Below, in pieces: positions 24,128 through 34,379 of a stretch of DNA of 64,000 nucleotides. The stretch is from Candidatus Syntrophopropionicum ammoniitolerans (GTDB lineage: Bacteria > Bacillota > Desulfotomaculia > Desulfotomaculales > Pelotomaculaceae), in contig JABMJD010000001.1 of assembly GCA_013201395.1 (NCBI GenBank), forward strand, positions 1 to 64,000, written 5' to 3'. The number at the start of each line of letters is the position of its first letter. Position 1 is the first letter of the stretch. The position numbers and the translations under genes were made by a program. The notes beneath the pieces were generated by a model. That model saw only the letters and a list, made by a program, of their open reading frames with translations. It had not been told where the DNA came from and made no database searches.

Positions 24128-27100
24128 ATGGCACGTCTTGAGGATATAACGGTTGGCAGCAGTGTAGCAGGCGTCACTGGAAACCAGCCGGTGCACGTTG
24201 TGGCTGTCAAATGGCATGGTAGTGCTGTGTTGGAGATTACATATAAAGATGCCGAGGGGCAGCTCGCTGAACAGCTTTTGTATAGAGAAGATGAAGAACG
24301 GCTAAATGTCCCGGAGCAAAACCTGCCCTGGAGTTTTGATGCAGACGCTAATCTACTGCGGCTGGTATCGGAAGCCTACCGCATTAATCTGGCTCACATC
24401 TTTGACCCCTACCTGGCGGTGCATACGTCTGCCATCGAGCCGTTGCCGCACCAGATATCGGCAGTCTATCAGGAAATGCTGCCGCGCCTGCCGCTCCGCT
24501 ACATACTGGCAGATGACCCTGGTGCCGGAAAAACAATCATGACCGGCTTGTTCTTAAAAGAATTGCTGGTGCGCGGTGACCTAAAACGCTGCCTGATTGT
24601 ATCACCGGGCAACCTGGCGGAGCAGTGGCAGGACGAACTATACCGCAAATTCAACCTGCGTTTTGAAATAATCACTAATGACCGCATTCAATCGGCTGTT
24701 ACAGGGAACGTGTTTACGGAGGTAAACCTGGGCATCGCCCGTCTGGATAAGCTATCCCGCAACGAAGAGATTCAGGAAAAACTGCGCGTTACTGATTGGG
24801 ACTTGATTGTCTGCGACGAGGCACACAAGATGTCTGCCACCATTTGGGGCGGGGAAATCAAATACACAAAACGTTTCCAACTGGGCCGGTTACTGTCATC
24901 CATTACTCGGCATTTCCTACTTTTAACCGCCACACCCCATAACGGCAAGGAGAAGGACTTCCAGCTTTTTATGTCCCTCATCGACCAGGACAGATTTGCC
25001 GGAGCGGCCCGCAGCGGTAGCCAGGCGGTGGATGTATCAGATGTGATGCGACGCCTGGTAAAGGAAGAATTATTAAGGTTTGATGGTACACCGCTGTTTC
25101 CCGAACGTATCGCCTACACCGTAAATTATGACCTTTCACCCCTTGAAGCGCAGCTATATACAGCAGTGACTAATTATGTGCAGGAAGAGTTTAACCGTGC
25201 AGACCAATTGACAAGCGATCGTAAAACCACAGTTGGTTTTGCCCTGACTATTCTACAGCGCCGTTTGGCATCCTCGCCGGAGGCTATCTACCAATCCCTG
25301 AGGCGCCGCCGAGAGCGGCTTGAAAACAGGCTGGCTGAGGAACGACTGGGTAAACGGGTGGCTGAATACACGGTGCCTGCTTATGATGACTATGACGATG
25401 ACGATCTGCCTTCCACAGAATTGGAAGATACCGAGGAAAAGGTAGTAGATCGGGCTACGGCCGCCCTGACCATTGCGGAACTGGAGGCGGAAATAGCCAC
25501 ACTAAAAAAACTGGAACGTATGGCCAATGATGTGCGCATCAGTGGTGAGGATCGCAAGTGGGAGGAGTTTTCCAGGCTCCTGCAGGACAACGAAAACATG
25601 TTTGGCCCGGACGGGATGTTGGAAAAATTGATTATTTTCACTGAACATCGGGACACTCTCCGCTACCTGACGAATAAAATACGTTCCCTGCTCGGCAGGG
25701 AGGAAGCAGTCGTGACCATCCACGGCGGCCTGCTCCGTGACGAGCGGCGCAAGGTCGAGGAGCTCTTCAAGCAGGACAAGGATGTGCGTATCCTGATTGC
25801 CACAGACGCCGCCGGTGAAGGTATCAATCTGCAGCGAGCCCACCTGATGGTAAACTACGACCTGCCCTGGAACCCCAACCGCATCGAGCAGCGTTTTGGG
25901 CGCATCCACCGGATTGGGCAGACCGAGGTTTGTCACCTGTGGAACCTGGTTTCCCGAGAAACCCGTGAGGGTATGGTGTTCCAGCGACTTTTTGAGAAAC
26001 TGGAGCAGGAGCGGGAATCCCTTCAGGGGAAAGTCTTTGATGTTCTCGGCCAGGTCACCTTTGATAACCGGCCCCTGCGGGAACTGCTCATCGAGGCTGT
26101 GCGCTACGGCAACGACCCGGCAGTAAGGGCCCGGCTATATGAAATTGTTGATCATTCCCTGGACCGTGAATCGCTGAGGCGGCTACTTGATGAGCATGCC
26201 CTTACTGAAAACACGATGGACGTGCAGCAGGTGATGGCTATCCGGGAGGACATGGAGCGCATGGAAGCCCACAGGCTGCAGCCCCACTTCATAGAATCCT
26301 TCTTTATCGAGGCCTTCACAAGGGTGGGTGGGAAGATCCGCCCACGGGAAAAAGGACGGTATGAAATAACTGCTGTGCCCTTTGCCGTCCGCAACCGGGA
26401 TCTGCAAATAGGCTTTGGTGAGCCGGTACTCCGGCGATATGAGCGTGTTTGTTTCGACAAGGCCTACAGCAACATACCGGGGCTAGCTCCCGCAGCCTTA
26501 ATCGCCCCGGGTCACCCCCTTTTGGAGGCGACGATCGATCTGGTGCGGGAACGCAATGCTGACGTGCTGAAAAGAGGCGCCATATTTGTTGATGAAGATG
26601 ATTACGGTATAGAAGAGCGGCTGCTCTTTTATGTGGAGGACTCTGTACAGGATGGTCTGATCCTGCCCAGCGGGAAAAAACGTGCTATTTCAAAGCACAT
26701 CCATTTTGTGGAGATCAAAGAAGACGGTGGGGCCATCAATGCCGGATATGCTCCATATTTGGACTATCGCGCCGCAACAGAAGAGGAACAGGGCCTGATC
26801 CGATCCTATCTGGAAAGCCGGCAATGGTTGCAGGGGAATGTGGAAGATATTGCAGTCAGCTATGCCATCAGCCAGGTTATTCCCGCCCATGTGGCTGCAG
26901 TGCGGGAACGCAGAACGAAATTAATTAACAGGACTATCAAGGCTGTGAAAGAACGCCTTACAGCGGAAATACAATATTGGGATTTTCGTGCTGCCGACCT
27001 GAAACAAAGAGAATCCAGGGGCAGGAAAAATACCAGGCTGAATTCCCAGATGGCGGCGCGACGGGCGGAAGAGCTGGCAGCCCGGTTGGAGAAGCGCCTT

Positions 27101-27634
27101 GCCGAACTGGCAAGGGAGAAACATATTTCCGCCATGCCGCCGGTGATAGTTGGCGGAGCGCTGGTAGTTTCTCGGGGGCTGGTAAACAGGCTCACCTGCC
27201 GGGCTGACGTTCCCACTCCTGACCCGAAGGCACGGCGCAAGATAGAGCTGGCGGCGATGAAAGCCGTGCTGGACCTGGAAAGGGAGTTGGGTTTTATCCC
27301 CCGGGATGTCAGTGCAGCAAAAGCCGGCTATGATGTGGAATCTCGTATTCCCCCGGGCAAGCGCAGCCCGGAGGGGGCCACCCTGCGCTTTATTGAGGTT
27401 AAAGGCCGGGCAAAGGGTGCGACTACAGTAACGGTTACCAAAAACGAAATACTAACAGCCTTCAACAAGCCGGGGGAATACATTCTGGCTATTGTAGAAG
27501 TGGACGGTGCCGATTCGAAAATTGTCTATCTCAAGAAGCCCTTCCGCGAACGCCCGGATTTTGCCGCCACCAGTGTAAATTACGACATTGTGGAACTGAC
27601 AAATAGTTCAGAAATTATTATGCAGCAAGGTTAA
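24128..27634 (+). CDS. SNF2-family helicase with C-terminal DUF3883
   Basis: This 1168-aa superfamily 2 ATPase shows Walker A at 132-136 (DDPGAGKTIMTG), the DEAH box at 230-233 (VCDEAHKMSA), the TATPHNGKEKDF motif III and a full helicase C domain ending ATDAAGEGINLQRAHL and RIEQRFGRIHRIGQ. From about 1040 a DUF3883 domain follows (GYDVESRIPPGK, LRFIEVKGRAKGATTVTVTK), which has a PD-(D/E)XK-like EVK core. Such proteins are frequent in modification-linked phage-defence clusters (DISARM-type DrmD or related). Here it leads an operon with a DUF1156 methyltransferase and a DUF499 ATPase, the next start being 19 nt downstream. Confidence 0.9.
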   Translation: MARLEDITVGSSVAGVTGNQPVHVVAVKWHGSAVLEITYKDAEGQLAEQLLYREDEERLNVPEQNLPWSFDADANLLRLVSEAYRINLAHIFDPYLAVHTSAIEPLPHQISAVYQEMLPRLPLRYILADDPGAGKTIMTGLFLKELLVRGDLKRCLIVSPGNLAEQWQDELYRKFNLRFEIITNDRIQSAVTGNVFTEVNLGIARLDKLSRNEEIQEKLRVTDWDLIVCDEAHKMSATIWGGEIKYTKRFQLGRLLSSITRHFLLLTATPHNGKEKDFQLFMSLIDQDRFAGAARSGSQAVDVSDVMRRLVKEELLRFDGTPLFPERIAYTVNYDLSPLEAQLYTAVTNYVQEEFNRADQLTSDRKTTVGFALTILQRRLASSPEAIYQSLRRRRERLENRLAEERLGKRVAEYTVPAYDDYDDDDLPSTELEDTEEKVVDRATAALTIAELEAEIATLKKLERMANDVRISGEDRKWEEFSRLLQDNENMFGPDGMLEKLIIFTEHRDTLRYLTNKIRSLLGREEAVVTIHGGLLRDERRKVEELFKQDKDVRILIATDAAGEGINLQRAHLMVNYDLPWNPNRIEQRFGRIHRIGQTEVCHLWNLVSRETREGMVFQRLFEKLEQERESLQGKVFDVLGQVTFDNRPLRELLIEAVRYGNDPAVRARLYEIVDHSLDRESLRRLLDEHALTENTMDVQQVMAIREDMERMEAHRLQPHFIESFFIEAFTRVGGKIRPREKGRYEITAVPFAVRNRDLQIGFGEPVLRRYERVCFDKAYSNIPGLAPAALIAPGHPLLEATIDLVRERNADVLKRGAIFVDEDDYGIEERLLFYVEDSVQDGLILPSGKKRAISKHIHFVEIKEDGGAINAGYAPYLDYRAATEEEQGLIRSYLESRQWLQGNVEDIAVSYAISQVIPAHVAAVRERRTKLINRTIKAVKERLTAEIQYWDFRAADLKQRESRGRKNTRLNSQMAARRAEELAARLEKRLAELAREKHISAMPPVIVGGALVVSRGLVNRLTCRADVPTPDPKARRKIELAAMKAVLDLERELGFIPRDVSAAKAGYDVESRIPPGKRSPEGATLRFIEVKGRAKGATTVTVTKNEILTAFNKPGEYILAIVEVDGADSKIVYLKKPFRERPDFAATSVNYDIVELTNSSEIIMQQG

Positions 27635-27653
27635 GTACAGTGAGGTTGAAGAT

Positions 27654-30422
27654 ATGGGTTACAAGAAAAAACTAATTGAAGTGGCACTCCCTTTGAAAGC
27701 AATCAATGCGGCCTCAGTACGAGAAAAGTCTATCCGCCACGGGCACCCTTCCACCCTGCATTTGTGGTGGGCCAGGCGACCCCTGGCGGCGGCCCGGGCA
27801 GTTATCTGGGCATCCCTGGTGGATGACCCCTCCAGTTTGCCCGAACAATTTCCTACCGAGGAAGCCCAGTCCCAGGAGCGCCGGCGTTTGTTTGCCATAC
27901 TGGAGGAACTTGTGCAGTGGAAGAATTCCAACAATAAGGAAGTACTAGAAAAGGCCAAAGCGGAGATTATGAAATCCACCGGCGGCAAGCCGCCGGCACT
28001 CCTTGACCCCTTTGCCGGGGGCGGTTCCATACCCCTGGAGGCCCAGCGACTGGGGCTGGAAGCCCATGCCTGTGATCTGAACCCTGTGGCTGTGATGATT
28101 AACAAGGCCATGATTGAGATACCGCCGAAATTTGCCGGGCAGCCCCCGGTGAACCCAGAATCACGACGCCAACTTGGTGCTGTTTGGGAGGGTGCGGCGG
28201 GGCTGGCTGCAGACGTGCGCTATTATGGCGAGTGGATGAAAAAAAAGGCTTTTGAGTGCATCGGTCACCTCTACCCGAAAATCAAAGACGAAAACGGGCA
28301 AGAGCGCACCGTTATCGCCTGGATTTGGGCCCGGACGGTAAAATGCCCCAATCCAGCCTGCGGTTGTGAGATGCCTCTGGCAAATAGTTTTGTGCTGTCG
28401 AAGAAAAAAGGCCGGGAGGCCTATATTCAGCCTGTTATTGACGGCAACAAGATACGATATGAAGTGAAACAAGGAAAAAATGCTCCAGAGTCGCCGAAGA
28501 AAGCTCGCGGAGCAAAATTTAGGTGCATTAAATGCCGGGAAACAACCTCCCCGGAATATATCAAAGAAGAGGCTATGGAAGGGCGCATGGGTGCAGCTCT
28601 CATGGCTATAGTTGCTGAGGGGAGTAATAGAAGGCTCTACATTTCACCAAATGAAGAGCATATTAAAATAGCAAACCTTGAGAGGCCTGAAAATTATCCT
28701 ACGGGTGACTTATCTGGTGATCGTCGAGCCATATGGTGTCCATTGTATGGGTTGAACACATTTGACAAATTGTTCACCAACCGCCAGTTAACTACGTTGA
28801 CTACCTTTAGCAATCTTGTGGCTGCAGCACAAGCAAAAGCAATCGCAGATGCTAAGGTTGCTGGTATCAGTAACGACCAGGCGGAGCTATCTGAAGGTGG
28901 TACCGGAGCAGTGGCATATGGTCAGGCAGTGGGGGTGTTTCTGGTTTTAAGTATCAGCAAATTATCTGATTATCATTCAATGATTTGTTCTTGGCACACG
29001 AGCAGAGAAACGATAAGGAACACTTTTGCTCGTCAGGCTATACCCATGACATGGGACTACGCTGAGGCAAACCCGTTTTGTGACTCGACAGGGAGTCTTT
29101 CGAGTATGGTTTTGTGGGTTTTTAAGGTGCTTAAGGCATTGCCACCGCCAACACATACTGTTGTGAATCAATTTGATGCCCAAAGTGATAACGACCTTCG
29201 CAATATTATGGTTTCCACCGATCCTCCTTACTACGACAATATTGGCTATGCTGATCTGTCAGATTTCTTTTATATCTGGATGCGCCAATCACTAAAAGGA
29301 TCATACCCCGGACTGTTCCGTACCATGTTAGTTCCGAAGGCAGAAGAACTTGTGGCCACACCCTACCGTTTTGGTGGTGGTGTGGATGCAGCACGTGAGT
29401 TTTTTGAAGATGGTATGTTTAAAACCTGCAGGCAAATCTACAGGTACGCCCGGGAAGATGTGCCGGTGACAATATATTATGCCTATAAGCAAAGTGAGGT
29501 GGATGATAACAGCAATACATCTTCCACAGGTTGGGAAACAATGCTTACGGCCCTTATTCAGGCCGGATTTACAATTACCGGTACTTGGCCTATGCGTACA
29601 GAAATGTCTAACAGGGCGGTTGCTTCAAACACCAACGCCCTCGCCTCCTCCATCGTCCTCGTCTGTCGTAAGCGCCCTGCCGACGCGCCAATCTGTACCC
29701 GCCGGGACTTCATCAATGCCTTAAAACGGGAACTGAAGCCGGCTTTACAAAAGTTGCAGACCAGCAACATCGCCCCGGTGGACATGGCTCAGTGTGCCAT
29801 TGGGCCCGGCATGGGTGTGTACTCACGTTTCAGCAAGATACTAGAAGCGGACGGTACACCGATGGGTGCCCGTAGAGCATTGCAGATTATCAACCAGGAG
29901 CTGGATCTGTATTTTACCGAGCAGGACGGGGAAATGGACAGCGACAGCCGCTTTTGTATAGATCTGTATACACAGTACGCCTTTAACGATGTGCCCTTTG
30001 GTGAGGCCGATGTATTGGCCCGAGCCAAGAACACATCAGTGGAAAAGCTGGCGACAAGTAATGCTCTATATGCCCAAAAGGGTGTGGTGCGCCTGTTGAC
30101 GCGGGAAGAAATCCCGGAAAAAATGGCGCATGGCGGGAAGATGATCTGGCTGCTGACACAGCAGTTGACCCATGCACTAGAAAAAAATGGAGTAGCCGGG
30201 GTGGCCCAGATCCTGACAGATGTCTTGGCTGAGCCGGAACGGGCGAAGGCCCTGGCGTACCGCTTGTTTACAATAGCGGAACGCAAAGGCTGGGCCGGGG
30301 AAGCCTACGCCTACAACTCCCTTGTCATCGCCTGGCCGGAGGTGCAGGCCCGGGTAGCCAAATTGCAATCTGAGTTCGACAAAGGCCGACAAATGGCCTT
30401 ATTTGACAAGGAAAAAGATTGA
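27654..30422 (+). CDS. DUF1156-containing DNA adenine-type methyltransferase
   Basis: This 922-aa protein opens with the DUF1156 signature ALPLKAINAASVREKSIRHG and HLWWARRPLAAARAVI. The methyltransferase core has motif I LLDPFAGGGSIPLEAQRLGL near 118 and motif IV DPPYYDNIGYAD at 523-534, the DPPY type used for adenine-N6 (or cytosine-N4) methylation. A Cys-rich insert (CPNPACGCEM, FRCIKCRE) probably binds zinc. DUF1156 methyltransferases occur with DUF499 ATPases and helicases in defence islands, where they likely mark self DNA. Base and site specificity cannot be read from the sequence. Confidence 0.9.
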   Translation: MGYKKKLIEVALPLKAINAASVREKSIRHGHPSTLHLWWARRPLAAARAVIWASLVDDPSSLPEQFPTEEAQSQERRRLFAILEELVQWKNSNNKEVLEKAKAEIMKSTGGKPPALLDPFAGGGSIPLEAQRLGLEAHACDLNPVAVMINKAMIEIPPKFAGQPPVNPESRRQLGAVWEGAAGLAADVRYYGEWMKKKAFECIGHLYPKIKDENGQERTVIAWIWARTVKCPNPACGCEMPLANSFVLSKKKGREAYIQPVIDGNKIRYEVKQGKNAPESPKKARGAKFRCIKCRETTSPEYIKEEAMEGRMGAALMAIVAEGSNRRLYISPNEEHIKIANLERPENYPTGDLSGDRRAIWCPLYGLNTFDKLFTNRQLTTLTTFSNLVAAAQAKAIADAKVAGISNDQAELSEGGTGAVAYGQAVGVFLVLSISKLSDYHSMICSWHTSRETIRNTFARQAIPMTWDYAEANPFCDSTGSLSSMVLWVFKVLKALPPPTHTVVNQFDAQSDNDLRNIMVSTDPPYYDNIGYADLSDFFYIWMRQSLKGSYPGLFRTMLVPKAEELVATPYRFGGGVDAAREFFEDGMFKTCRQIYRYAREDVPVTIYYAYKQSEVDDNSNTSSTGWETMLTALIQAGFTITGTWPMRTEMSNRAVASNTNALASSIVLVCRKRPADAPICTRRDFINALKRELKPALQKLQTSNIAPVDMAQCAIGPGMGVYSRFSKILEADGTPMGARRALQIINQELDLYFTEQDGEMDSDSRFCIDLYTQYAFNDVPFGEADVLARAKNTSVEKLATSNALYAQKGVVRLLTREEIPEKMAHGGKMIWLLTQQLTHALEKNGVAGVAQILTDVLAEPERAKALAYRLFTIAERKGWAGEAYAYNSLVIAWPEVQARVAKLQSEFDKGRQMALFDKEKD

Positions 30423-30432
30423 GGGAGGGATA

Positions 30433-33400
30433 TTGGTTTTGGGAAACAATCATACACAAGTGTCCCAGGGTTTTCGGGTTTTACTCAGGGTTCTGGCGCC
30501 CTACATAGCCCGGGAACTCGGGAATGAGTACGGCAAAAAATGGTGGCAGGTTGCCGTTTTAGAAATACTTTATGAAGACCAGAAGCGGGATTTGCCCGGT
30601 TCGGGAGACTGGGCCCAGTTGGTGGATTCTTTGGACGTTGCCCGCTGTCTCTTGCTGTTCGATTTGCACTGGCATAAGGTTTTTCGGAAAAAACTTTCCA
30701 TAGATCATCGCACCTGGGCGAAGGAGCTGGTGGGTGTCCGCAATCGGCTGGCCCACCTGGGGCTGGAGGATTTTACCCCCAGCGATGCCTGGCGTGCACT
30801 GGATACTATGTCCCGCCTTGCAGAGCAGATAGATGGGGAAAGCGCGGAGGAAATACGCGATTTGCTCCGCACCGCCCGTTATGGCACTGTGAATGGTTCA
30901 ACAACAGTTACAGAAGGTTCAACCACGCCCGCCGGCCAGGGAAAGAAAGCCGGCATTTTGGACGTGGGTCCCATTAGCGGCCTGCCCAATTGGCGTGATG
31001 TCATCGAACCCCATCCCGATGTGGCCCAGGGGCGGTATAAGAATGCCGAGTTTGCCGCCGACCTGGCCCAGGTGGCCCGCGGCGAGGGGGCCTATGAATA
31101 TCGTGATCCGGTTGAGTTTTTTGCCCGCACCTATGTTACTGAAGGCATGACCGGGCTGTTGGAGCAATCTCTCCGCCGGATTTGCGGTAAAGATGGGGAA
31201 CCAGTCATTCAGTTAAAAACAGCCTTTGGCGGCGGAAAAACCCACAGTATGCTTGCCCTCTACCATATGATGCGCGGCAGGATTACTGTTGACAAAATAC
31301 CCAATGTGAAACCAGTGCTGGAGCGAGCAGGTGTAGCCGTGCTGCCCAAAGCGAATGTGGCCGTGCTGGTGGGTACTGCTCTAGACCCCACGAGGAGCAA
31401 GCGCCCCGGTAATATGCCCGGCATCACCATCAACACTATTTGGGGTGAAATGGCGGCCCAACTGGCCCAGGCAGCCGGCAAACCGGAAATTTATAATTAT
31501 GTAAAGGAAGCTGACAAAAAGGGCGTTTCTCCCGGTTCAGAAGGGCTGAAAAACCTCTTCGATGCCGCAGGACCCTGCTTGATCCTGATGGATGAGGTAG
31601 TGGCCTACGCCAAAAAAATTTATGGCGCCAGGGGGCTGCCGGCGGGTACATTTGATAATTTTATTTCCTTTATTCAGGAAATAACGGAAGCGGCCAGAGC
31701 CAGCAAAAACAGTTTGGTGGTGGCCTCCATTCCCGAATCTGATATCGAAATCGGCGGTGAGGCGGGTAAGACTGCCCTTGAGACCATCGAGCATACCTTT
31801 GGGCGCATGGAATCGATTTGGAAACCAGTGGCGGCAAATGAAGGCTTTGAGGTTGTGCGCCGGCGCCTGTTCCTCGACTGCAAGGACCCGGAAGGGCGGG
31901 ACAAGGTCTGCGCCCGGTTCAGCCGGATGTACAATGAAAACCAGAGCGATTTCCCCCTGGAGACAAAGGAGCTGGAGTATAAGGAACGGATGGTTTCCTG
32001 CTATCCAATTCATCCGGAGGTGTTCGACCGCTTGTATGAAGATTGGGCCACCTTAGAGCGTTTTCAACGGACACGGGGTGTCCTGCGCCTGATGGCGGCG
32101 GTGATCCATGAACTGTGGATGGGTAACGACGCCGGATTGATGATCATGCCCGGTTCAATACCCCTTGACGTGCCGAATGTGCGGGATGAGTTGACGCGGC
32201 ATTTATCTGAAGGATGGAATGCTCTTGTTGATCGAGAGGTAGATGGTAAACATTCCATACCCTATCAAAGGGATCAAGCCAACCCCCGTTATGGAAGCAA
32301 ACTTGCAGCGCGTCGTGTAGCACGAACAGTTATGCTGGGCAGTGCGCCTACTGTTCGTGACCAAAATGTGCGCGGTATTGAGGCCTCACGTATTCGCCTG
32401 GGCGTGGTTCAGCCCGGTGAAAACATCGCTAACTTTAATGATGCGTTAAGCACCCTGGCTTTATCGCTGGCCTACCTCTATACCAATCCCTCCGGCGACC
32501 GTTATTGGTATGATACCCGCCCCACACTGCGCAAAACAGTGGAAGATCGTGCTACTCAGATATCGGCCCCTGACGTGGAGTATGAAATTGAAACCCGTCT
32601 GCGCAAACTGCGCAAAGAGAAGCCTTTTGCCGGCATACATATCTGCCCGGCATCCTCCCTTGATGTACCTGATGACCAGGCGGCCCGTCTAGTGATTTTG
32701 GGCCCGGCTGATGTTTACAAAGCGTCCAATAAGAACAACAGCGCCATGACTGCTGTAAAAGATATACTTGATAACCGGGGCAACACCCCCCGCACCTATC
32801 GAAACATGCTTGCTTTCGTGGTCCCCGATCAGGACCTGATGTTCTCGTTAAAACAGGCGGCGCGGCTTTATCTGGCCTGGAAATCCATCCAGGAAGACAG
32901 TGTGGATTTAAATCTTGATGCGGCGCAAAATCGTGAAACCGAGCTGAGCCTGGGTAGAAGCAATGAAACAGTGGAGGCACGGATTAAAGAAACGTACTGC
33001 TGGCTCCTAATTCCATACATTGATAAGGAAATAGATATAAAGACCATTGTTTGGGATATCATCCGCATCAATGGCGGGGCTGAAGGCATTATCGCCAAGG
33101 CGGCTAAAAAGATGATCCAGAACGAGGCTGTGATCACCACGTGGGCACCGGCTCTGCTTCTGATGGAACTGGAAAATTTGTTGTGGCGTGAATCTGACAA
33201 CATCCATATCAAGACCCTTTGGGAATATCTCTGCACCTATTGCTATCTACCACGCCTGGCCAGTGAGAAGGTATTAGAAGAGACTATACGCACCGGTTTG
33301 GATTCTACGGAATATTTCGCTTTTGCATCTGCCTTTGACGGGACGCGTTATGTCGACCTGAAGTTCGATAAGTATGTCAGCGTTGTTGAACGTTCCGGTT

Positions 33401-33846
33401 ATCTGGTGAAGGTGGATGTAGCCCGGAAGCAACTGGCAGCAGATGAGGCAAAGCGTCAGGCTGAAAAAGCGGCACAAACAGGAAAGGGCATCACCGACTC
33501 GACAAACGGGAAAGATGGTTCGACCGTTTACCCGGATCCATTAGGGACTGGAGGGGAAGAAGAGGGTATTAGAGAAGATGACGAAGACTCACCACCCGCA
33601 GTCGAGATCCCCAAAAACACCCGTTTCTATATGACGGCACAGCTTGACATCACCCGTATCGGGCGGGACGTCCAGCAGCTTGTGGAGGAAGTGATCAACC
33701 ATCTTACCTCAGTGGACAGAGCCCAGGTAGAAGTGTCACTGGAATTGAATGTGAAGTCACCAGATGGCCTATCCATCGATACTGTACGCACCGTTTCAGA
33801 GAATTGTCGGGAGTTAAAGGTGAAGGATTTTGGTTTTGAGGAATGA
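30433..33846 (+). CDS. Swt1-type HEPN plus DUF499 AAA-like ATPase
   Basis: The third gene of the operon encodes about 1137 aa from TTG 30433 (GAGGGAGGGA upstream); the track start at 30403 lies inside the previous gene. The N-terminal 150 residues form a Swt1-like HEPN domain with the RNase motif R103-x4-H108 (VRNRLAHLG). The DUF499 ATPase follows, with Walker A FGGGKTHSML near 266-271 and Walker B LILMDEVVAYAKKI (D387, E388). The C-terminal 130 residues are charged and partly disordered. In DUF1156/DUF499 clusters this protein is thought to be the sensor or motor; the HEPN suggests an RNA-cleaving output, which is inference. Confidence 0.88.
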   Translation: MVLGNNHTQVSQGFRVLLRVLAPYIARELGNEYGKKWWQVAVLEILYEDQKRDLPGSGDWAQLVDSLDVARCLLLFDLHWHKVFRKKLSIDHRTWAKELVGVRNRLAHLGLEDFTPSDAWRALDTMSRLAEQIDGESAEEIRDLLRTARYGTVNGSTTVTEGSTTPAGQGKKAGILDVGPISGLPNWRDVIEPHPDVAQGRYKNAEFAADLAQVARGEGAYEYRDPVEFFARTYVTEGMTGLLEQSLRRICGKDGEPVIQLKTAFGGGKTHSMLALYHMMRGRITVDKIPNVKPVLERAGVAVLPKANVAVLVGTALDPTRSKRPGNMPGITINTIWGEMAAQLAQAAGKPEIYNYVKEADKKGVSPGSEGLKNLFDAAGPCLILMDEVVAYAKKIYGARGLPAGTFDNFISFIQEITEAARASKNSLVVASIPESDIEIGGEAGKTALETIEHTFGRMESIWKPVAANEGFEVVRRRLFLDCKDPEGRDKVCARFSRMYNENQSDFPLETKELEYKERMVSCYPIHPEVFDRLYEDWATLERFQRTRGVLRLMAAVIHELWMGNDAGLMIMPGSIPLDVPNVRDELTRHLSEGWNALVDREVDGKHSIPYQRDQANPRYGSKLAARRVARTVMLGSAPTVRDQNVRGIEASRIRLGVVQPGENIANFNDALSTLALSLAYLYTNPSGDRYWYDTRPTLRKTVEDRATQISAPDVEYEIETRLRKLRKEKPFAGIHICPASSLDVPDDQAARLVILGPADVYKASNKNNSAMTAVKDILDNRGNTPRTYRNMLAFVVPDQDLMFSLKQAARLYLAWKSIQEDSVDLNLDAAQNRETELSLGRSNETVEARIKETYCWLLIPYIDKEIDIKTIVWDIIRINGGAEGIIAKAAKKMIQNEAVITTWAPALLLMELENLLWRESDNIHIKTLWEYLCTYCYLPRLASEKVLEETIRTGLDSTEYFAFASAFDGTRYVDLKFDKYVSVVERSGYLVKVDVARKQLAADEAKRQAEKAAQTGKGITDSTNGKDGSTVYPDPLGTGGEEEGIREDDEDSPPAVEIPKNTRFYMTAQLDITRIGRDVQQLVEEVINHLTSVDRAQVEVSLELNVKSPDGLSIDTVRTVSENCRELKVKDFGFEE

Positions 33847-33990
33847 TGGTTTTCTCACATTCAAACTATCGAAAAACGGGTTGAAAATTAGAGGTTGTTT
33901 AAGGCAGCAGTTGAAGACAAATACATTTGTTGGTAAATAAAACGAAGAAACACCTGGAAAGCATCTTGTTTTATTGTAATTTATAATAGT

Positions 33991-34006
33991 TTATAATATA
34001 TTATAA
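33991..34006. promoter_or_regulatory. AT-rich perfect palindrome before the toxin-antitoxin pair
   Basis: TTATAATATATTATAA is a 16-nt perfect palindrome ending 8 nt before the start of the DUF4258 gene. A related half-site TTATAATAG lies just upstream. Toxin-antitoxin operons are commonly autoregulated through such palindromes. The site may also include the -10 region. Confidence 0.5.
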
Positions 34007-34014
34007 GGGCGGGG

Positions 34015-34347
34015 ATGCAATTGACCTCAAGGCCTGAAGCCTGGTTGGAATTACTCAGAAAGGCTGGAAAAACCAGGAGTTATATTATTTCAAAACATGC
34101 CTTTAACAGAATGGGTGAACGAACCATTAGTGATGATGATGTGCACAGGTGTTCATTGGAAGGGCATTATATTGAGTGCCAGGGACACGGGCAAGATTTA
34201 AAGGTTGTGCTGCAGGGTGAATGTGAAGATGGATCAGTTTTTTATATGGTTGTTGCTCTTGCTTTTCCACGTCCCGTGATAGTTACCGTTTGCAGGTTTA
34301 AGGCTGAAATTTGGGATGATAAGGGACCTATGAAAAAAAGAAAATAG
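34015..34347 (+). CDS. DUF4258 protein, probable toxin of a TA pair
   Basis: This 110-aa protein matches the DUF4258 pattern: YIISKHAFNRMGERTISDDD, a central GHYIECQGHGQDLKVVLQG strand pair, and the final VIVTVCRFKAEIW. Members are usually encoded directly before YgiT-type zinc-finger antitoxins, exactly as here, with 32 nt between the genes. A translation-blocking or RNase toxin in the MqsR/RelE style is a family-level guess. The start follows AAGGGCGGGG. It lies 168 nt after the DUF499 gene and has its own palindromic control region. Confidence 0.75.
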   Translation: MQLTSRPEAWLELLRKAGKTRSYIISKHAFNRMGERTISDDDVHRCSLEGHYIECQGHGQDLKVVLQGECEDGSVFYMVVALAFPRPVIVTVCRFKAEIWDDKGPMKKRK

Positions 34348-34379
34348 AGTAAATACCCAGATAAGGGAGGGTTGCAAGG

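Noticed and set aside
29789-30286. 165-aa minus-strand ORF within the DUF1156 gene
   Set aside because: It is a shadow of the codon bias of the coding strand.
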